Counted from the stretch's first letter, positions 1 to 9,822 are shown. The stretch is 64,000 nucleotides of DNA from Deltaproteobacteria bacterium (GCA_024102635.1 JAGFJO010000046.1:19631-83630); one strand, 5' to 3'. Made by a program: numbers and translations. The notes: generated by a model not told the origin, from the sequence alone.

Positions 1-2
1 GG

Positions 3-533
3 CTGTGGGATTTCTATCGCACCGTCGAGCTTGTGCGGGCTAGGTTCGGCGCCGGAGATCCGGCCTCAGATCACGGCCCCATCGCAGCGCTTAGAAGCAG
101 CTTTGAAAGCGCTATGGATGACGATTTCAATTCACCGGTGGCCATAGTGGCGTTGCGGCAGGCGCTTTCGGAGCTAAGGAAGCTCCTGACTGCACCGCCG
201 GAAAAGCGGGCGGATTCGGAGATAACATCACTGACTGCCGCTATTGTCGAATATGGCAGGGTATTAGGCCTTTTTCAGTTTGATTGCGGCGAGGTTTTTA
301 GTCAGATGCTGCGATTCACCGCGAGAATTCTTAAAATTCAGGTTCCGTCGCTAGAGGCAATTGCATCCATCCTCAAGGACCGCGAGGATGCCCGCAGCAA
401 GAAGGACTATCAGCGATCAGACAAGCTACGGGACGAGCTGAAAGCGCTCGGCCTTGAGTATATGGATACCAAGGGGCTGCAACTGAGCCCCGATGAACTG
501 TACTTGAATTTGAGATTTCAGCTAGGGGGATAA
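3..533 (+). CDS. cysS: Cysteinyl-tRNA synthetase, C-terminal part (gene enters from the left edge)
   Basis: This is the 3' end of a class I aminoacyl-tRNA synthetase gene that charges tRNA-Cys with cysteine in the cytoplasm. The frame is open from base 3, so the catalytic Rossmann domain lies outside the window. What remains is the helical DALR anticodon-binding region with the family signature DDDFNSP near its start, and the typical C-terminal block containing KKDYQRSDKLRDELKALGL followed by DTKG. The stop at 531-533 lies 3 bases from the convergent stop of the next gene. The assignment rests on these recognised CysS motifs. Nothing looks broken. Confidence 0.93.
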   Translation: MWDFYRTVELVRARFGAGDPASDHGPIAALRSSFESAMDDDFNSPVAIVALRQALSELRKLLTAPPEKRADSEITSLTAAIVEYGRVLGLFQFDCGEVFSQMLRFTARILKIQVPSLEAIASILKDREDARSKKDYQRSDKLRDELKALGLEYMDTKGLQLSPDELYLNLRFQLGG

Positions 534-536
534 GGT

Positions 537-1445
537 CTATCTAAACTGCCAGCCATAAATGCTGGCTTCATATGCACAGTCTTTATATCCCCTTTGGCGC
601 GAGTCCGCATAAAGCGCTCCTGTCCAGGAGTCACGAGGATCACCTGTGCGCGATCCATTTTTGTATCCGATTAGTCGCTCGGCAAAGCGATTGCGATCAA
701 CCATCTCATTTGGCAGCATTAAGTTTTGCGAGAAGGCAAAGGCAGATCGAATTTCGGAAAGAGGGAAGCTCATGATTTTGCCCGCGGCCTCCCGTTCGAA
801 ATCCTTTGTCCCGTTCATTACCAGGAATCCATCCGGCTGAGTTATCAAGCGATCATAGCCATCCGTAATTATGCATGGAGGCGCCTGCTTGAATTCAATG
901 AGCACAGCGCCTGCTCCCCATGCAACCACTTGCAGCTCTCCCGCTGGTTCTCCGCTGGTTGCCGCTTGGCGCGGAATGCGGACGAACGCTGCGCTTGCGC
1001 CCGGCAACAGCTCGGGACGCTCAGCTTTAACGCCGAATCTCTCGAAGATCTCGGCAACGGAGCGGTTGCCCGCGTTTATAGTCTCCTCAAGCGGTGCGCC
1101 TTCAGGAGTCGCAGCCAGTGCCGCCTTTAATGCTTTGATAGCGAGCTGGCCCGCTGAATAATGCTTAAAAGATCCCGGTGTTCGCTCACTGAAAGTCGCT
1201 GGCGTGCGATGTGGCAAATGAGCTTCGTTGGCACCAATGCCCACTCCGTGAATTCCAAGATGCCAGGCAGGAAGAAGCGAGTGCAGCGAGAGATCATCGC
1301 GCAGACCTCCTAAAAGATGGAGGCCTGTTGAAAGTTCTATAAACGATTTAGGTCCTTCTGCTTGGCTTAGCTCGGAAGCTGGATTCGTTGCTGTGCTCGG
1401 ATTCGTCGTGCCCGGAGTTGTACCGCTTGCATTGGTTGGAGACAT
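537..1445 (-). CDS. Degenerate PP2C-like (PPM fold) protein, probably not an active phosphatase
   Basis: This 302-residue protein has a Thr/Ser/Pro-rich N-terminus (1-30) and a body whose pattern resembles PP2C phosphatases: a GIHGVGIG segment (64-71) where PP2C has DGVGG, an AGQLAIKALKAAL helix (98-110), an N-x-x-V helix near 126-133, GASAAF (149-154) where PP2C has GTTA, WGAGAVLIEF (176-185) where PP2C has GDSR, VMNGTKD (209-215) where PP2C has SDG, and RDSWTGALY (271-279) near the usual last metal-binding Asp. The metal-ligand aspartates appear replaced by His, Asn and Arg. If the fold assignment is right, this is a pseudophosphatase. A good Shine-Dalgarno (AAAGGA) lies 9 bases before the ATG. 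The fold is an inference from spacing and local motifs; the protein could also be an unrelated hypothetical. Confidence 0.5.
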   Translation of the reverse strand: MSPTNASGTTPGTTNPSTATNPASELSQAEGPKSFIELSTGLHLLGGLRDDLSLHSLLPAWHLGIHGVGIGANEAHLPHRTPATFSERTPGSFKHYSAGQLAIKALKAALAATPEGAPLEETINAGNRSVAEIFERFGVKAERPELLPGASAAFVRIPRQAATSGEPAGELQVVAWGAGAVLIEFKQAPPCIITDGYDRLITQPDGFLVMNGTKDFEREAAGKIMSFPLSEIRSAFAFSQNLMLPNEMVDRNRFAERLIGYKNGSRTGDPRDSWTGALYADSRQRGYKDCAYEASIYGWQFR

Positions 1446-1567
1446 ATGCGTTTTTCCTTTGTTACAACACTTGAACTACCTGGGAAAACCGCATAAACAC
1501 CTGCAGTGAAGCTAGCATTTTGTATAGCTTAGTCAACAATCGGCCGGGGGCATTCAGATAGGGCGTG

Positions 1568-2200
1568 CTAGATGGGGCGGCTCAGGCAGGGGTGGTCTTT
1601 AATGGCTAACCGCCAGGGCAACTCTTTAGACTTGGAGATTCCGATTCTGGGTCCACACGCTATTGAGGTTTCTCTAAAATTTTTATATCGCTCGATTCTA
1701 ACGGTTGGTGAAGTCATAAAGTGATGACCTAGAAGGGAACGATTTATTCCCAGCGCCTGGCACAGCTTGCCGGGTCCTGCTGTTAACTCGCAAGGTGTAT
1801 AGCGCGAGCCTAGCCGGCGTCTTCGCTGCATCACCTCCAGTCCTACAAGAGGCTCGACCGCTCTTATTAGCACCGCTGCTCCGGTGCCTGAGTTTTCGGT
1901 AACAACATTAACGCAGTGATGCATCCCGTAAATAAAGTAAACGTAGCAATGCCCACCTTCCCAAAACATGACCTCATTACGGGAGGTTCTCCCAATAGAG
2001 GTATGTGAGGCCAGATCTCCATCTTGATGGTAAGCTTCTACCTCCACGATCATTCCCGCCGTCACCTTGCCTCCTACCATAGAAACAAGAACGGTGCCTA
2101 GAAGCTCTCGGGCTACTTCTAAGGTCGGCCGACTGAAGAATGACGTCCTTAATGCGCGGCCCACAGCTGGTTCGGGTATGGATAATCGCGGGTGCTGCAA
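1568..2200 (-). CDS. 3-methyladenine DNA glycosylase (AAG/MPG family)
   Basis: This is a predicted base-excision repair glycosylase that removes alkylated purines such as 3-methyladenine and hypoxanthine. The 210 residues carry the AAG family blocks: ARELLGTVLV (30-39), the IVEVEAYHQDGDLASH segment (51-66) containing the presumed catalytic Glu, the GRTSRN motif (70-75), YVYFIYGMHHCVNVVT (87-101), AAVLIRAVEP and LTAGPGKLCQALGI. The frame opens with TTG at 2200; a GTG at codon 13 is an alternative start because the fold proper begins near residue 20. It appears to stand alone between a convergent and a divergent neighbour. The motifs are family-specific. Confidence 0.9.
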   Translation of the reverse strand: MQHPRLSIPEPAVGRALRTSFFSRPTLEVARELLGTVLVSMVGGKVTAGMIVEVEAYHQDGDLASHTSIGRTSRNEVMFWEGGHCYVYFIYGMHHCVNVVTENSGTGAAVLIRAVEPLVGLEVMQRRRRLGSRYTPCELTAGPGKLCQALGINRSLLGHHFMTSPTVRIERYKNFRETSIACGPRIGISKSKELPWRLAIKDHPCLSRPI

Positions 2201-2314
2201 AGATTTGTTAGCTTTTACAAGATCTTCACGGTAAAATGAGTTAAGCGCTGATTATAAGGTTTTTGAAGTAAGTAGTCGATACTACATGGGAATCAAAAGG
2301 GGTTAGTTCCGCTG

Positions 2315-3472
2315 GTGATTCCGGCTCTCCACAAGGAGGTTTTTATCAAAAAGTTCTCTTTGGATATCGCCGATTTCTGCATATTGTCCTCGCCGCCAGA
2401 AAATCGGCTCAGTCAGTTCGAACGCCTCACTCTCACCGGGGGCGCGGAGCTTGAACGCGCTTTGCAGTGGATAATTCGGCAGTGCTCAGATTTTAAATTC
2501 CCCAAGGCTGTATCCGATCTTGATATATCCGCTTTCAAAAGAGATGCGGCATTTTACTCTCACGAAAATTTTCTTTCGGATCCCTCTACCTTCTTCCGTT
2601 TGCCGCGGCACATTCCGGATGTAACCAGTACCCTAGTGCACGGTCTTCGCGATGGTGTGATACTCGACCTTCAGTTCAAAAGTTTATACGAAGTGCAGAA
2701 CCCATCATACCGCGAGAGCCACCACACGCTGAGTGAGAATCTTACAGCGTATGCGCGTTATTGGCAGCACGACAGGCCGGCGAAGGGCACGCTGATCGCC
2801 CTTCACGGTTGGACGATGGGAGACCAGCGGTTAAACTCCTTGGCGTTCTTGCCGGGAATGTTCTACCGCTTCGGATTGGACGTCGTGCTGGTGGAGCTCC
2901 CTTTCCATGGCCGCCGCCGGCCGGCCGGCGAGGCCAGCAATCTCTTTCCCGACAGCAACCTTTGCCGAACTAATGAAGCAATTGCGCAGATTATCTGTGA
3001 CCTTCGCGCCTTACGCGCTTTTCTAGAGGCCCATGGAGCAAGAAATGTAGGATGTGTTGGTATGAGCCTCGGGGCCTACATAGCTGCATTATGGGCATCT
3101 CTCGATCCGCTCGCTTTCTTGATACCTATAGTGCCCGTTGCTTCCATGTCGGAGATCGCCTGGCGTCTCCTAAAAAAGGAGGAGATCTTTGCCGAAGTGA
3201 AACGGCAGGGGCTTACCAGGGCGCTTCTAGAGCAGGCTTATCAGGTGCATAGTCCTCTCTCTCATCGGGCGAAACTTCCCGCTGAGCGCGTGCTGGTGCT
3301 CGGTGGCTTGGGTGATACAATAGTGCCCCGCTCCCAGCCGCGGCTTCTTAGCCAGCACTTTGGTTGTTCTAGAACTCATTGGTTTAGGGGTGGGCACTTA
3401 GCTCAGTTCAAGAGCCGGCGCGCCATGACAAGAATTCTGAAGTTTCTTAGATCAAACGACTTTATTCCTTAG
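2315..3472 (+). CDS. Alpha/beta hydrolase
   Basis: This 385-residue protein has a serine hydrolase fold in its second half. The visible elements are the strand and oxyanion turn TLIALHGWTMGD (about 151-162), a PFHGRRRPAG loop, the nucleophile elbow GMSLG with Ser251, GGLGDTIVP with the presumed catalytic Asp334, and RGGHLAQF with His361. The N-terminal 130 residues have no motif that I recognise. There is no signal peptide, so it is probably cytoplasmic. The substrate is unknown. It starts from GTG at 2315, with an AGGAGG at 2333-2338 lying after that start, so a later start cannot be excluded. Confidence 0.8.
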   Translation: MIPALHKEVFIKKFSLDIADFCILSSPPENRLSQFERLTLTGGAELERALQWIIRQCSDFKFPKAVSDLDISAFKRDAAFYSHENFLSDPSTFFRLPRHIPDVTSTLVHGLRDGVILDLQFKSLYEVQNPSYRESHHTLSENLTAYARYWQHDRPAKGTLIALHGWTMGDQRLNSLAFLPGMFYRFGLDVVLVELPFHGRRRPAGEASNLFPDSNLCRTNEAIAQIICDLRALRAFLEAHGARNVGCVGMSLGAYIAALWASLDPLAFLIPIVPVASMSEIAWRLLKKEEIFAEVKRQGLTRALLEQAYQVHSPLSHRAKLPAERVLVLGGLGDTIVPRSQPRLLSQHFGCSRTHWFRGGHLAQFKSRRAMTRILKFLRSNDFIP

Positions 3473-3541
3473 CGCTCCCAGTGAGGGCGCGTCACCGATA
3501 TGCTATTATCGAGGAAGTTGCGCTTTTGAAACCTTTGGGTA

Positions 3542-3754
3542 ATGGCGGTGCCGAAGATTTTAATTTTAATCGGGGTATCGATTGCAGTCATCGGGTTAGT
3601 ACTGCACGTCTTCCCGCACGCATTTGCCTGGTTCGGACGGCTCCCTGGAGACATTAGAATAGAAGGGGAGCGCACCTCAATCTATATTCCCATTACCTCG
3701 ATGCTGCTGCTTAGCGCTGCAGTGACGATCATTATCCGATTTTTGTCTAAATAA
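3542..3754 (+). CDS. DUF2905 family small inner-membrane protein
   Basis: This 70-residue protein has two predicted membrane helices (about 4-25 and 48-67) joined by a short loop containing FGRLPGDIRIEG, which is the conserved core of the DUF2905 family. The function of the family is unknown. A TATTAT hexamer at 3504-3509 could serve as a -10 box with a leader of about 26 bases. It lies in the gap between the hydrolase and lysS, and it is a complete copy of the family at its usual length. Confidence 0.85.
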   Translation: MAVPKILILIGVSIAVIGLVLHVFPHAFAWFGRLPGDIRIEGERTSIYIPITSMLLLSAAVTIIIRFLSK

Positions 3755-3909
3755 TAGGCGCTCAGGAGTTATTTTTGCCAAAAGCCTTAGCGGTTAGTGA
3801 AGTTGTAATCGCCCCCTTTTTGAAATAAGATTCCTGAAACTTTAGGCTGTTAGCGCGCATATCCGCGCAGAGAGGTAAAGTACGGCCGCATGTTCGGAAA
3901 GTGATTGAG

Positions 3910-5415
3910 ATGCGAGAGCGCAGTGAACAGGAAGAGGTACGTTTCGAGAAACTTAAGAAGCTTAGGCTTAAAGGTTATCCCTTCCCCAATGACGTTGAAG
4001 TAACTTCTAATGCGGCAGCGATCCTTGCTGCTGCTGTTTCCGAGCCGGAGAGCGCTGAGCGCTACACGATCGCCGGGCGTGTTGTCCAGATTCGCATCAT
4101 GGGGAAAGCGGCGTTCTTCCATCTTCTCGACGGAAGTGGAAAGATTCAGGTTTATATTAAGAAAGATATTATCGGCGAAGAGGCTTTCGAGGAATTCAAG
4201 GATTTTGACATCGGAGACATAGTAGAGGTCAATGGATACGCTTTTGTTACTAAGACGGGCGAAAAGAGTTTGTTCGGAGAAGGCATAAGACTTCTGGTTA
4301 AATCGCTGATTCCGCTGCCGGAGAAATGGCATGGCCTCACCGACGTTGAATCCCGCTATCGGCACCGTTATGTCGACCTGATATCCAATCCCGAGATTCG
4401 AGACGTTTTCAAGAAGCGCTCGAAGATCATAAATTTGATCCGCTCTTTTCTAGATGAGCGAGGTTATGTCGAGGTCGAAACGCCGGTTCTCCACTATATC
4501 CCCGGCGGCGCCACCGCCAGGCCATTCAAGACCCATCATAATAGCCTCGATACCGATATGTTTTTGCGTATTGCTCTTGAGCTGCCGCTGAAGAAATGTG
4601 TGGTTGGGGGACTTGAGCGTGTCTACGAGATTGGGCGTATCTTCAGAAACGAGGGGCTCTCCAAGAAGCATAATCCCGAGTTTACGATGCTTGAGTTTTA
4701 TCAGGCATATGCGACCTTTCATGATCTGATGCAGCTTACGGAAGAGCTGGTTGTGCATCTTGTAAAGTCGGTTTGCGGCAGCCTTAAAGTTCCTTTTGGC
4801 GAAACCGAGATAGACTTCACCCCTCCATGGCCGCGAATAAGCATGCTCGAATCGGTTCATGCGATCGGCGGTGTCGATAGGCACCTGGACCTGAATACCT
4901 TAGAGGGAGTGCATGCAGCCGCCAAGCATCACAAAATAGATCTCGATGAGCCCTCCGACTGGGGCCGTAGCCTGGAAAATCTCTGGGCTGCGCTGGTTGA
5001 AGAGAAACTTGTAAATCCGGTTTTTATCACGCATCACCCTTTTTCAATCTCCCCGCTGGCTCGCCAAACTCTTGAGGATCCGAAGGTGACCGATCGCTTC
5101 GAACTCATTATCGCCGGCATGGAGACCGCAAATGCCTTTTCGGAGCTCAACGATGCCGAAGACCAGAGGGCGCGCTTTGAAGAACAAGCCGCTCGGAAAG
5201 CTAAGGGTGATGAAGAGGCATGCGATATAGACGAAGATTTTCTTCACGCATTGGAGCACGGCATGCCCCCGACGGCCGGCGAGGGGATCGGAATCGATCG
5301 CTTGGTAATGCTGTTAACTAATGCTCAGAGCATACGTGACGTTCTACTGTTCCCGCAGCTTAAGCCGAAAGAAGATGACACTCTATCTCAGGTTGAGACA
5401 AAGGACTGTAAGTGA
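3910..5415 (+). CDS. lysS: Lysyl-tRNA synthetase, class II
   Basis: This cytoplasmic enzyme charges tRNA-Lys. The 501 residues comprise an N-terminal OB-fold anticodon domain (GRVVQIRIMGKAAFFHLLDG near 57-76) and a class II catalytic domain with RYRHRYVDL (about 149-157), motif 2 GRIFRNEGLSKKHNPEFTM and motif 3 GEGIGIDRLVML near the C-terminus. I chose ATG 3910 because GGAAA at 3896-3900 gives a suitable Shine-Dalgarno spacing; GTG 3901 is in frame but too close to it. It overlaps the next gene, lolC, by GTGA, and lysS ahead of lolCD is a common arrangement in Deltaproteobacteria. Confidence 0.97.
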   Translation: MRERSEQEEVRFEKLKKLRLKGYPFPNDVEVTSNAAAILAAAVSEPESAERYTIAGRVVQIRIMGKAAFFHLLDGSGKIQVYIKKDIIGEEAFEEFKDFDIGDIVEVNGYAFVTKTGEKSLFGEGIRLLVKSLIPLPEKWHGLTDVESRYRHRYVDLISNPEIRDVFKKRSKIINLIRSFLDERGYVEVETPVLHYIPGGATARPFKTHHNSLDTDMFLRIALELPLKKCVVGGLERVYEIGRIFRNEGLSKKHNPEFTMLEFYQAYATFHDLMQLTEELVVHLVKSVCGSLKVPFGETEIDFTPPWPRISMLESVHAIGGVDRHLDLNTLEGVHAAAKHHKIDLDEPSDWGRSLENLWAALVEEKLVNPVFITHHPFSISPLARQTLEDPKVTDRFELIIAGMETANAFSELNDAEDQRARFEEQAARKAKGDEEACDIDEDFLHALEHGMPPTAGEGIGIDRLVMLLTNAQSIRDVLLFPQLKPKEDDTLSQVETKDCK

Positions 5416-6689
5416 GCTCATTTAGCTTCTCTCGCAAGGTCGCTTTTAGATACCTTTGGTCAAAACGCTCCGAAGCTTTTATCACTATATTGACCGTAAT
5501 ATCGGTTATCGGCGTAGCGCTTGGAGTGATGGCGCTGATTATCACTATGGCGATCATGGAGGGGTTCGAGCACGAGATGCGTGAAAAATTGATCGGCACC
5601 AACTCTGCCATAGTGGTTAAGCGATTGGGCGGAAAGATAGATAATTGGCGCACCGTTCAGGAAACAGTAGCGGGCATTGAAGGAGTAGAGAGTGTTTCGC
5701 CATTTACGCTCTCTCAGGTTCTTCTCCGTTCCGACGAAAGATCGAGCGGCATTCTCATCCGTGGATTAGAGCCCGGTAGCGCATCCGCCGCCCAGCTTCA
5801 GGGCTTTTTGGAGGACGACCAAAAAATCGAGAACGCCTTCAATCCTCCGCCTATTACAGTCATAGATCCAGATAACAATGAGGTTCTGGCCAACCTGCCC
5901 GGTTTGGTCATTGGCCGAGAGCTTGCTGACCAGCTTAATCTTCTTTTAGGCCAACCTGTTTCTCTGTTGTCGCCAAGCGTTAGCAGTACGCCATTCGGAT
6001 TAATGCCGCGATTCAAGCGGTTCGTGATAAGTGCTACCTACAGTTCAGGTCTTACCGAGTATGAGAGCGGGCTGGCATACATGGCACTTGCCGAGGCTCA
6101 GAACTTTTTCCGTCTCGGCGATACCGTAAACGGATTCGAAGTGCGGGTGCGAGATCTTGATCGTTCCTCAATTGTAGCGCAGAAAATTAACGGAGAGCTG
6201 TCTAAGCTGGCTCCCGGCTTTTATGCGCAGGATTGGAAGGAAACCAACCGCCCGCTTTGGGAGGCGATGCAGCTTGAGCGGACCGTTTATTTTCTCGTGC
6301 TGCTTCTCATCATTCTTGTCGCCAGCTTCTCAATCATCAGCACGCTGGTTATGATTGTGCTTGAGAAGAGGAAGGATATCGCCATTCTCAAAACGATGGG
6401 TGCGACGAGCGGCAGTATCGCGCGCATTTTTCAGATTCAGGGGACCATAATAGGCGCGTTCGGCATCTCCCTTGGCCTGTTGGCCGGATACTTCGGATGT
6501 GTCGGGTTGCAAAGGTATGGTTTTCCGCTGCCGAGCGCATTTCCGATGTCAACCCTGCCGGTAAGAATGGAGCCATTTATATTCTTGGTAACTGGAGGAG
6601 CAGCTTTTTGTATCTGCGCACTGGCTACGATATACCCGGCTCTTCGTGCAAGCCGCTTGGATCCGGTTGAAGTGTTACGTTACGAGTAA
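5412..6689 (+). CDS. lolC: Lipoprotein-releasing ABC transporter permease
   Basis: This is the inner-membrane permease of the Lol system, which extracts mature lipoproteins from the inner membrane for delivery to the outer membrane. The 425 residues show an N-terminal helix (about 22-48), a large periplasmic domain (about 50-275) and three C-terminal helices (about 283-310, 335-360 and 385-410), the MacB/FtsX-type topology of LolC/LolE. The conserved cytoplasmic EKRKDIAILKTMGATSGSI coupling segment is present. The start GTG overlaps the lysS stop by four bases. There is one permease gene, so the transporter is probably a homodimer, as in many non-enteric bacteria. Confidence 0.94.
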   Translation: MSSFSFSRKVAFRYLWSKRSEAFITILTVISVIGVALGVMALIITMAIMEGFEHEMREKLIGTNSAIVVKRLGGKIDNWRTVQETVAGIEGVESVSPFTLSQVLLRSDERSSGILIRGLEPGSASAAQLQGFLEDDQKIENAFNPPPITVIDPDNNEVLANLPGLVIGRELADQLNLLLGQPVSLLSPSVSSTPFGLMPRFKRFVISATYSSGLTEYESGLAYMALAEAQNFFRLGDTVNGFEVRVRDLDRSSIVAQKINGELSKLAPGFYAQDWKETNRPLWEAMQLERTVYFLVLLLIILVASFSIISTLVMIVLEKRKDIAILKTMGATSGSIARIFQIQGTIIGAFGISLGLLAGYFGCVGLQRYGFPLPSAFPMSTLPVRMEPFIFLVTGGAAFCICALATIYPALRASRLDPVEVLRYE

Positions 6690-6690
6690 A

Positions 6691-7371
6691 ATGCAGATTA
6701 AAGTCGAGCAGCTTGAGAAAAAGTATTACGACGCCGGTGGAGAGCTTAGAGTTCTGACCGGGGTGAATTGCGAATTTCCGGCCGGAAAGAGTGTTGCGAT
6801 CGTCGGAAAATCCGGGGTAGGGAAGTCGACGCTGCTACATCTGCTCGGCGGCCTGGACCATCCCAGCGCCGGCAGAGTTATTTACGGGGATCAAGACATT
6901 TTCAGTCTCGCCCCTGAGAAGCTGACTCGCTTTCGAGGAGCAAATGTGGGCTTCATCTTTCAGTTTCACCATCTGCTTCCGGAGTTTGACGCTGTGGAAA
7001 ATGTGGCGATGCCGCTCACCATATGCGGAGCCCAAGAGGGAGAGACTAAGGCGCGAGCGACGGAGTTGCTTACAGCCGTAGGGCTCTCGCAGCGGCTCAC
7101 TCATAGGCCATCACAGCTTTCTGGTGGAGAGCAGCAGCGGGTAGCGATTGCTCGAGCTCTTGTTACACGGCCCAGAGTAGTGCTGGCAGATGAGCCCACC
7201 GGCAATCTTGATTATGCCACGGCCGGTGAGGTACAAGAGCTTTTAACCGGCATATGCCGGCAAGTTGGAACCACATTAATCGTTGTAACCCACAACCAGG
7301 AGCTTGCCGTAGCTTTGGATGAGAAGTACGAAATGGGCCCGGGAGGGCAGCTTACGAGGATATCGCCCTAA
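6691..7371 (+). CDS. lolD: Lipoprotein-releasing ABC transporter ATP-binding protein
   Basis: This is the ATPase partner of LolC. The 226 residues contain the Walker [10 protein letters not shown], the Q-loop [12 protein letters not shown], the ABC signature [15 protein letters not shown], the Walker [13 protein letters not shown] and the switch His in VVTHNQE. The Q-loop sequence and the GNLD ending are typical of the LolD/MacB/FtsE group. The ATG at 6691 follows the lolC stop by one base, which fits translational coupling. A longer in-frame extension inside lolC (from 6646) exists but has no homologous content. Confidence 0.95.
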   Translation: MQIKVEQLEKKYYDAGGELRVLTGVNCEFPAGKSVAIVGKSGVGKSTLLHLLGGLDHPSAGRVIYGDQDIFSLAPEKLTRFRGANVGFIFQFHHLLPEFDAVENVAMPLTICGAQEGETKARATELLTAVGLSQRLTHRPSQLSGGEQQRVAIARALVTRPRVVLADEPTGNLDYATAGEVQELLTGICRQVGTTLIVVTHNQELAVALDEKYEMGPGGQLTRISP

Positions 7372-7455
7372 CAGTTTAATTATTTCGTGCAACGCCGGGC
7401 TAGCGCCAATGCCCTAAGGTTTGCTATCTTATGCGGGTTTAAAGGTGGGAAGATA

Positions 7456-9822
7456 ATGGCATACCGCGAGAAAATCTGTTGCGCTGGCACAAGCCAAGCG
7501 CGCCTATTACCCTGTTTCGTCTCGTGCATTCTCTCTTTCGTGGCGCTGCTTTCCATCCTTGCAGCCGGCCCGGCGCTGCTGCAAGCGCAAACTCCGGTCC
7601 AACAGTTCAACATCGATGACATCGTTATTGAGGGTAACAGGCGGATTGACAGCGCCGCAATAAAATCTCAACTCAAGGCAGTTTTCGGAAGAGTTAGTAA
7701 TGAGCTGATCTCTGAGGATATCAAGACTCTTTATAATACCGGCTTCTTCGATCAGGTGACTGCAAGCCTTGTAACTTCGACGAGCGATCCGGCCAGGCAG
7801 ATCCTAAAATATACATTGGCGGAGAAGCCGGTTATCCGGAAGATATTCATCAAGGGTAACAAAGAGATTAAAGAAGAAGATCTCTCAGAGGCAGTGAAAG
7901 TCGGCGGCAGCAGATTTCTAGATAAAGCTAAGCTCGACACGATCATCAGAAACGCAACAACCTACTATCAGAGCAAGGGATATTACGATGCCAAATTTGA
8001 ACATGCAGTCGTTCCTGTAGGCGATAATCAAGTGGACCTTACTCTCACGGTTGACGAAGGTGAAAGATACAAGATCGACGAGATCTCGATCCAGGGACTC
8101 AACCAGATGGATGAAGACGAGTTGCTCGACGCCATTCAGACTAGAGAGTACAAGTGGTGGAGCTCCTGGTTATTTTCCACCGGACGTCTAAACAAAGAGA
8201 TGATTGAGAATGACAAAGCTCTTATGCGCCAGTTCTTTCTTGATCATGGGTTCGTAGATGCAAGCGTGGGGGATCCCACTATTGTAAAAAAGGATGGACT
8301 GCTGGATATCGTGTTCCATGTCAACGAAGGGGAGCAGTATAATATAGGGAAAATCACGGCTTCAGGTGATCTGATTGAAGGCAGTGCCGAGAGGACGCTG
8401 GAGGGTGTGAAGATCGAGAGCGGAGATGTCTTTAGCGCAACGCAGATCCGTGATGAGACCTTCAAAATAAGCGATAAGTTCACTGACGTCGGCTATGCCT
8501 TCGCCAACGTCGTTCCCAATACCAGGGTGCGGCGCAACGAAAAGCTGATAGATGTCGAGTTCACCACCAACAAGGGCAACATTATTCAGGTAAACCGTAT
8601 TAATATACGCGGCAACGATAAGACCTACGATAATGTTATACGTCGCACCTTGAAGATTGGCGAGCAAGAGCGTTATTCAAGCTCTAAGATAAAGCGCAGC
8701 CAGCAGCTACTCGAACGGCTTGGATACTTCGAGGAGGTGAATATAAGCTCGGAGCCGACGGAAGATCCGGATGAAGTTGATCTGCTCGTGAATGTGCGGG
8801 AAGGATCGACAGGTACATTTACCGCCGGAGCGGGCTATTCAAGTTCCGACGGCGCAATCTTTACCACCCGAGTATCTGAAAACAACTTATTCGGTACGGG
8901 GCGCAGCGCGAATATTACCGGTGAATTCGGGACTGAGAGAGACAACATATCGGTCGGTTTCAGTGATCCGAGAGTTGCGGATACCTACTGGTCTCTTGGA
9001 GTCCAAGGGTACGTTACCGACCGGGAGTTCAGCGATTTCGATCGCGAGCTGAGCGGCGGAAGCGTCATAGTGGGATATCCGCTTGAAGAGGTATTTGCAG
9101 AGTGGGCCGAAGATATCGCGTTCTCGCTGAAGTATGAATATACCAACATTGACATTAGTAACGTCGACATAGAGGACGCTGCACCACTGGTGATTCAGTC
9201 GGAAGGTACGTCAACTGCCTCGGCGATAACACCGGCGTTCGTCCGGAATACAATCAACAATCCGCTCAATCCCACGAAAGGTTCGCGCCAGGTGGTGTCA
9301 ATGGAGCTTGCCGGACTCGGAGGCAGTGAGGAATATTACCTCTTTGAGGCCCGTAATCAGTGGTACTACCCATTTGCCGAAACCGAAGTGGGCGAGCTGG
9401 TATTCTCGCTCCGCACTACCTTCGGCTACGGCGACAGCTACGATAATGATCCATTCCCGCTTTTCAGGCGCTACTTCCCCGGCGGAATAAATTCTGTTCG
9501 CGGCTACAAGAGCCGCAGCCTTGGGCCCGAGGATGAAGATGGCAACGAATTCGGCGGTAGCAAAGAGCTGATAAATAACGCGGAGATTATATTTCCTTTG
9601 ATAAATGCCGCCGGAATTAAGGGCGTGATATTTTACGATGTCGGTGAAGCATTCGACGACAACGAAACTATCGATATCGGCGACCTGCGCCAGGCTTATG
9701 GCTTCGGTATCCGCTGGTTCTCGCCTTTGGGCCCGATTCGAATCGAGTTCGGGTTCCCTGTTGATCGAGAAGAAGGCGAGGATAGTGTTGTGCCGATGTT
9801 TTCGTTTGGCGCGCCGCTATAA
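7456..9822 (+). CDS. bamA: Outer-membrane protein assembly factor BamA (Omp85)
   Basis: This is the outer-membrane insertase for beta-barrel proteins. The 788 residues start with a hydrophobic signal peptide ending near ALLQAQ (about residue 45). Five POTRA repeats follow; the first begins IDDIVIEGNRRID, and later ones contain IFIKGNKEI, ISIQGLNQM and INIRGNDKT. A C-terminal Omp85 barrel follows with YFPGGINSVRGYKSRSLGP (the VRGY/F loop) and RIEFGFPVD close to the end. ATG 7456 is preferred over upstream in-frame codons because GGTGGGA precedes it and the signal peptide then starts properly. It heads the bamA-skp-fabZ-lpxA-lpxI envelope block. Confidence 0.96.
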   Translation: MAYREKICCAGTSQARLLPCFVSCILSFVALLSILAAGPALLQAQTPVQQFNIDDIVIEGNRRIDSAAIKSQLKAVFGRVSNELISEDIKTLYNTGFFDQVTASLVTSTSDPARQILKYTLAEKPVIRKIFIKGNKEIKEEDLSEAVKVGGSRFLDKAKLDTIIRNATTYYQSKGYYDAKFEHAVVPVGDNQVDLTLTVDEGERYKIDEISIQGLNQMDEDELLDAIQTREYKWWSSWLFSTGRLNKEMIENDKALMRQFFLDHGFVDASVGDPTIVKKDGLLDIVFHVNEGEQYNIGKITASGDLIEGSAERTLEGVKIESGDVFSATQIRDETFKISDKFTDVGYAFANVVPNTRVRRNEKLIDVEFTTNKGNIIQVNRINIRGNDKTYDNVIRRTLKIGEQERYSSSKIKRSQQLLERLGYFEEVNISSEPTEDPDEVDLLVNVREGSTGTFTAGAGYSSSDGAIFTTRVSENNLFGTGRSANITGEFGTERDNISVGFSDPRVADTYWSLGVQGYVTDREFSDFDRELSGGSVIVGYPLEEVFAEWAEDIAFSLKYEYTNIDISNVDIEDAAPLVIQSEGTSTASAITPAFVRNTINNPLNPTKGSRQVVSMELAGLGGSEEYYLFEARNQWYYPFAETEVGELVFSLRTTFGYGDSYDNDPFPLFRRYFPGGINSVRGYKSRSLGPEDEDGNEFGGSKELINNAEIIFPLINAAGIKGVIFYDVGEAFDDNETIDIGDLRQAYGFGIRWFSPLGPIRIEFGFPVDREEGEDSVVPMFSFGAPL

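Noticed and set aside
4450..4884. Minus-strand open frame within lysS
   Set aside because: It is an antisense shadow of conserved lysS sequence with no own motif or start site.
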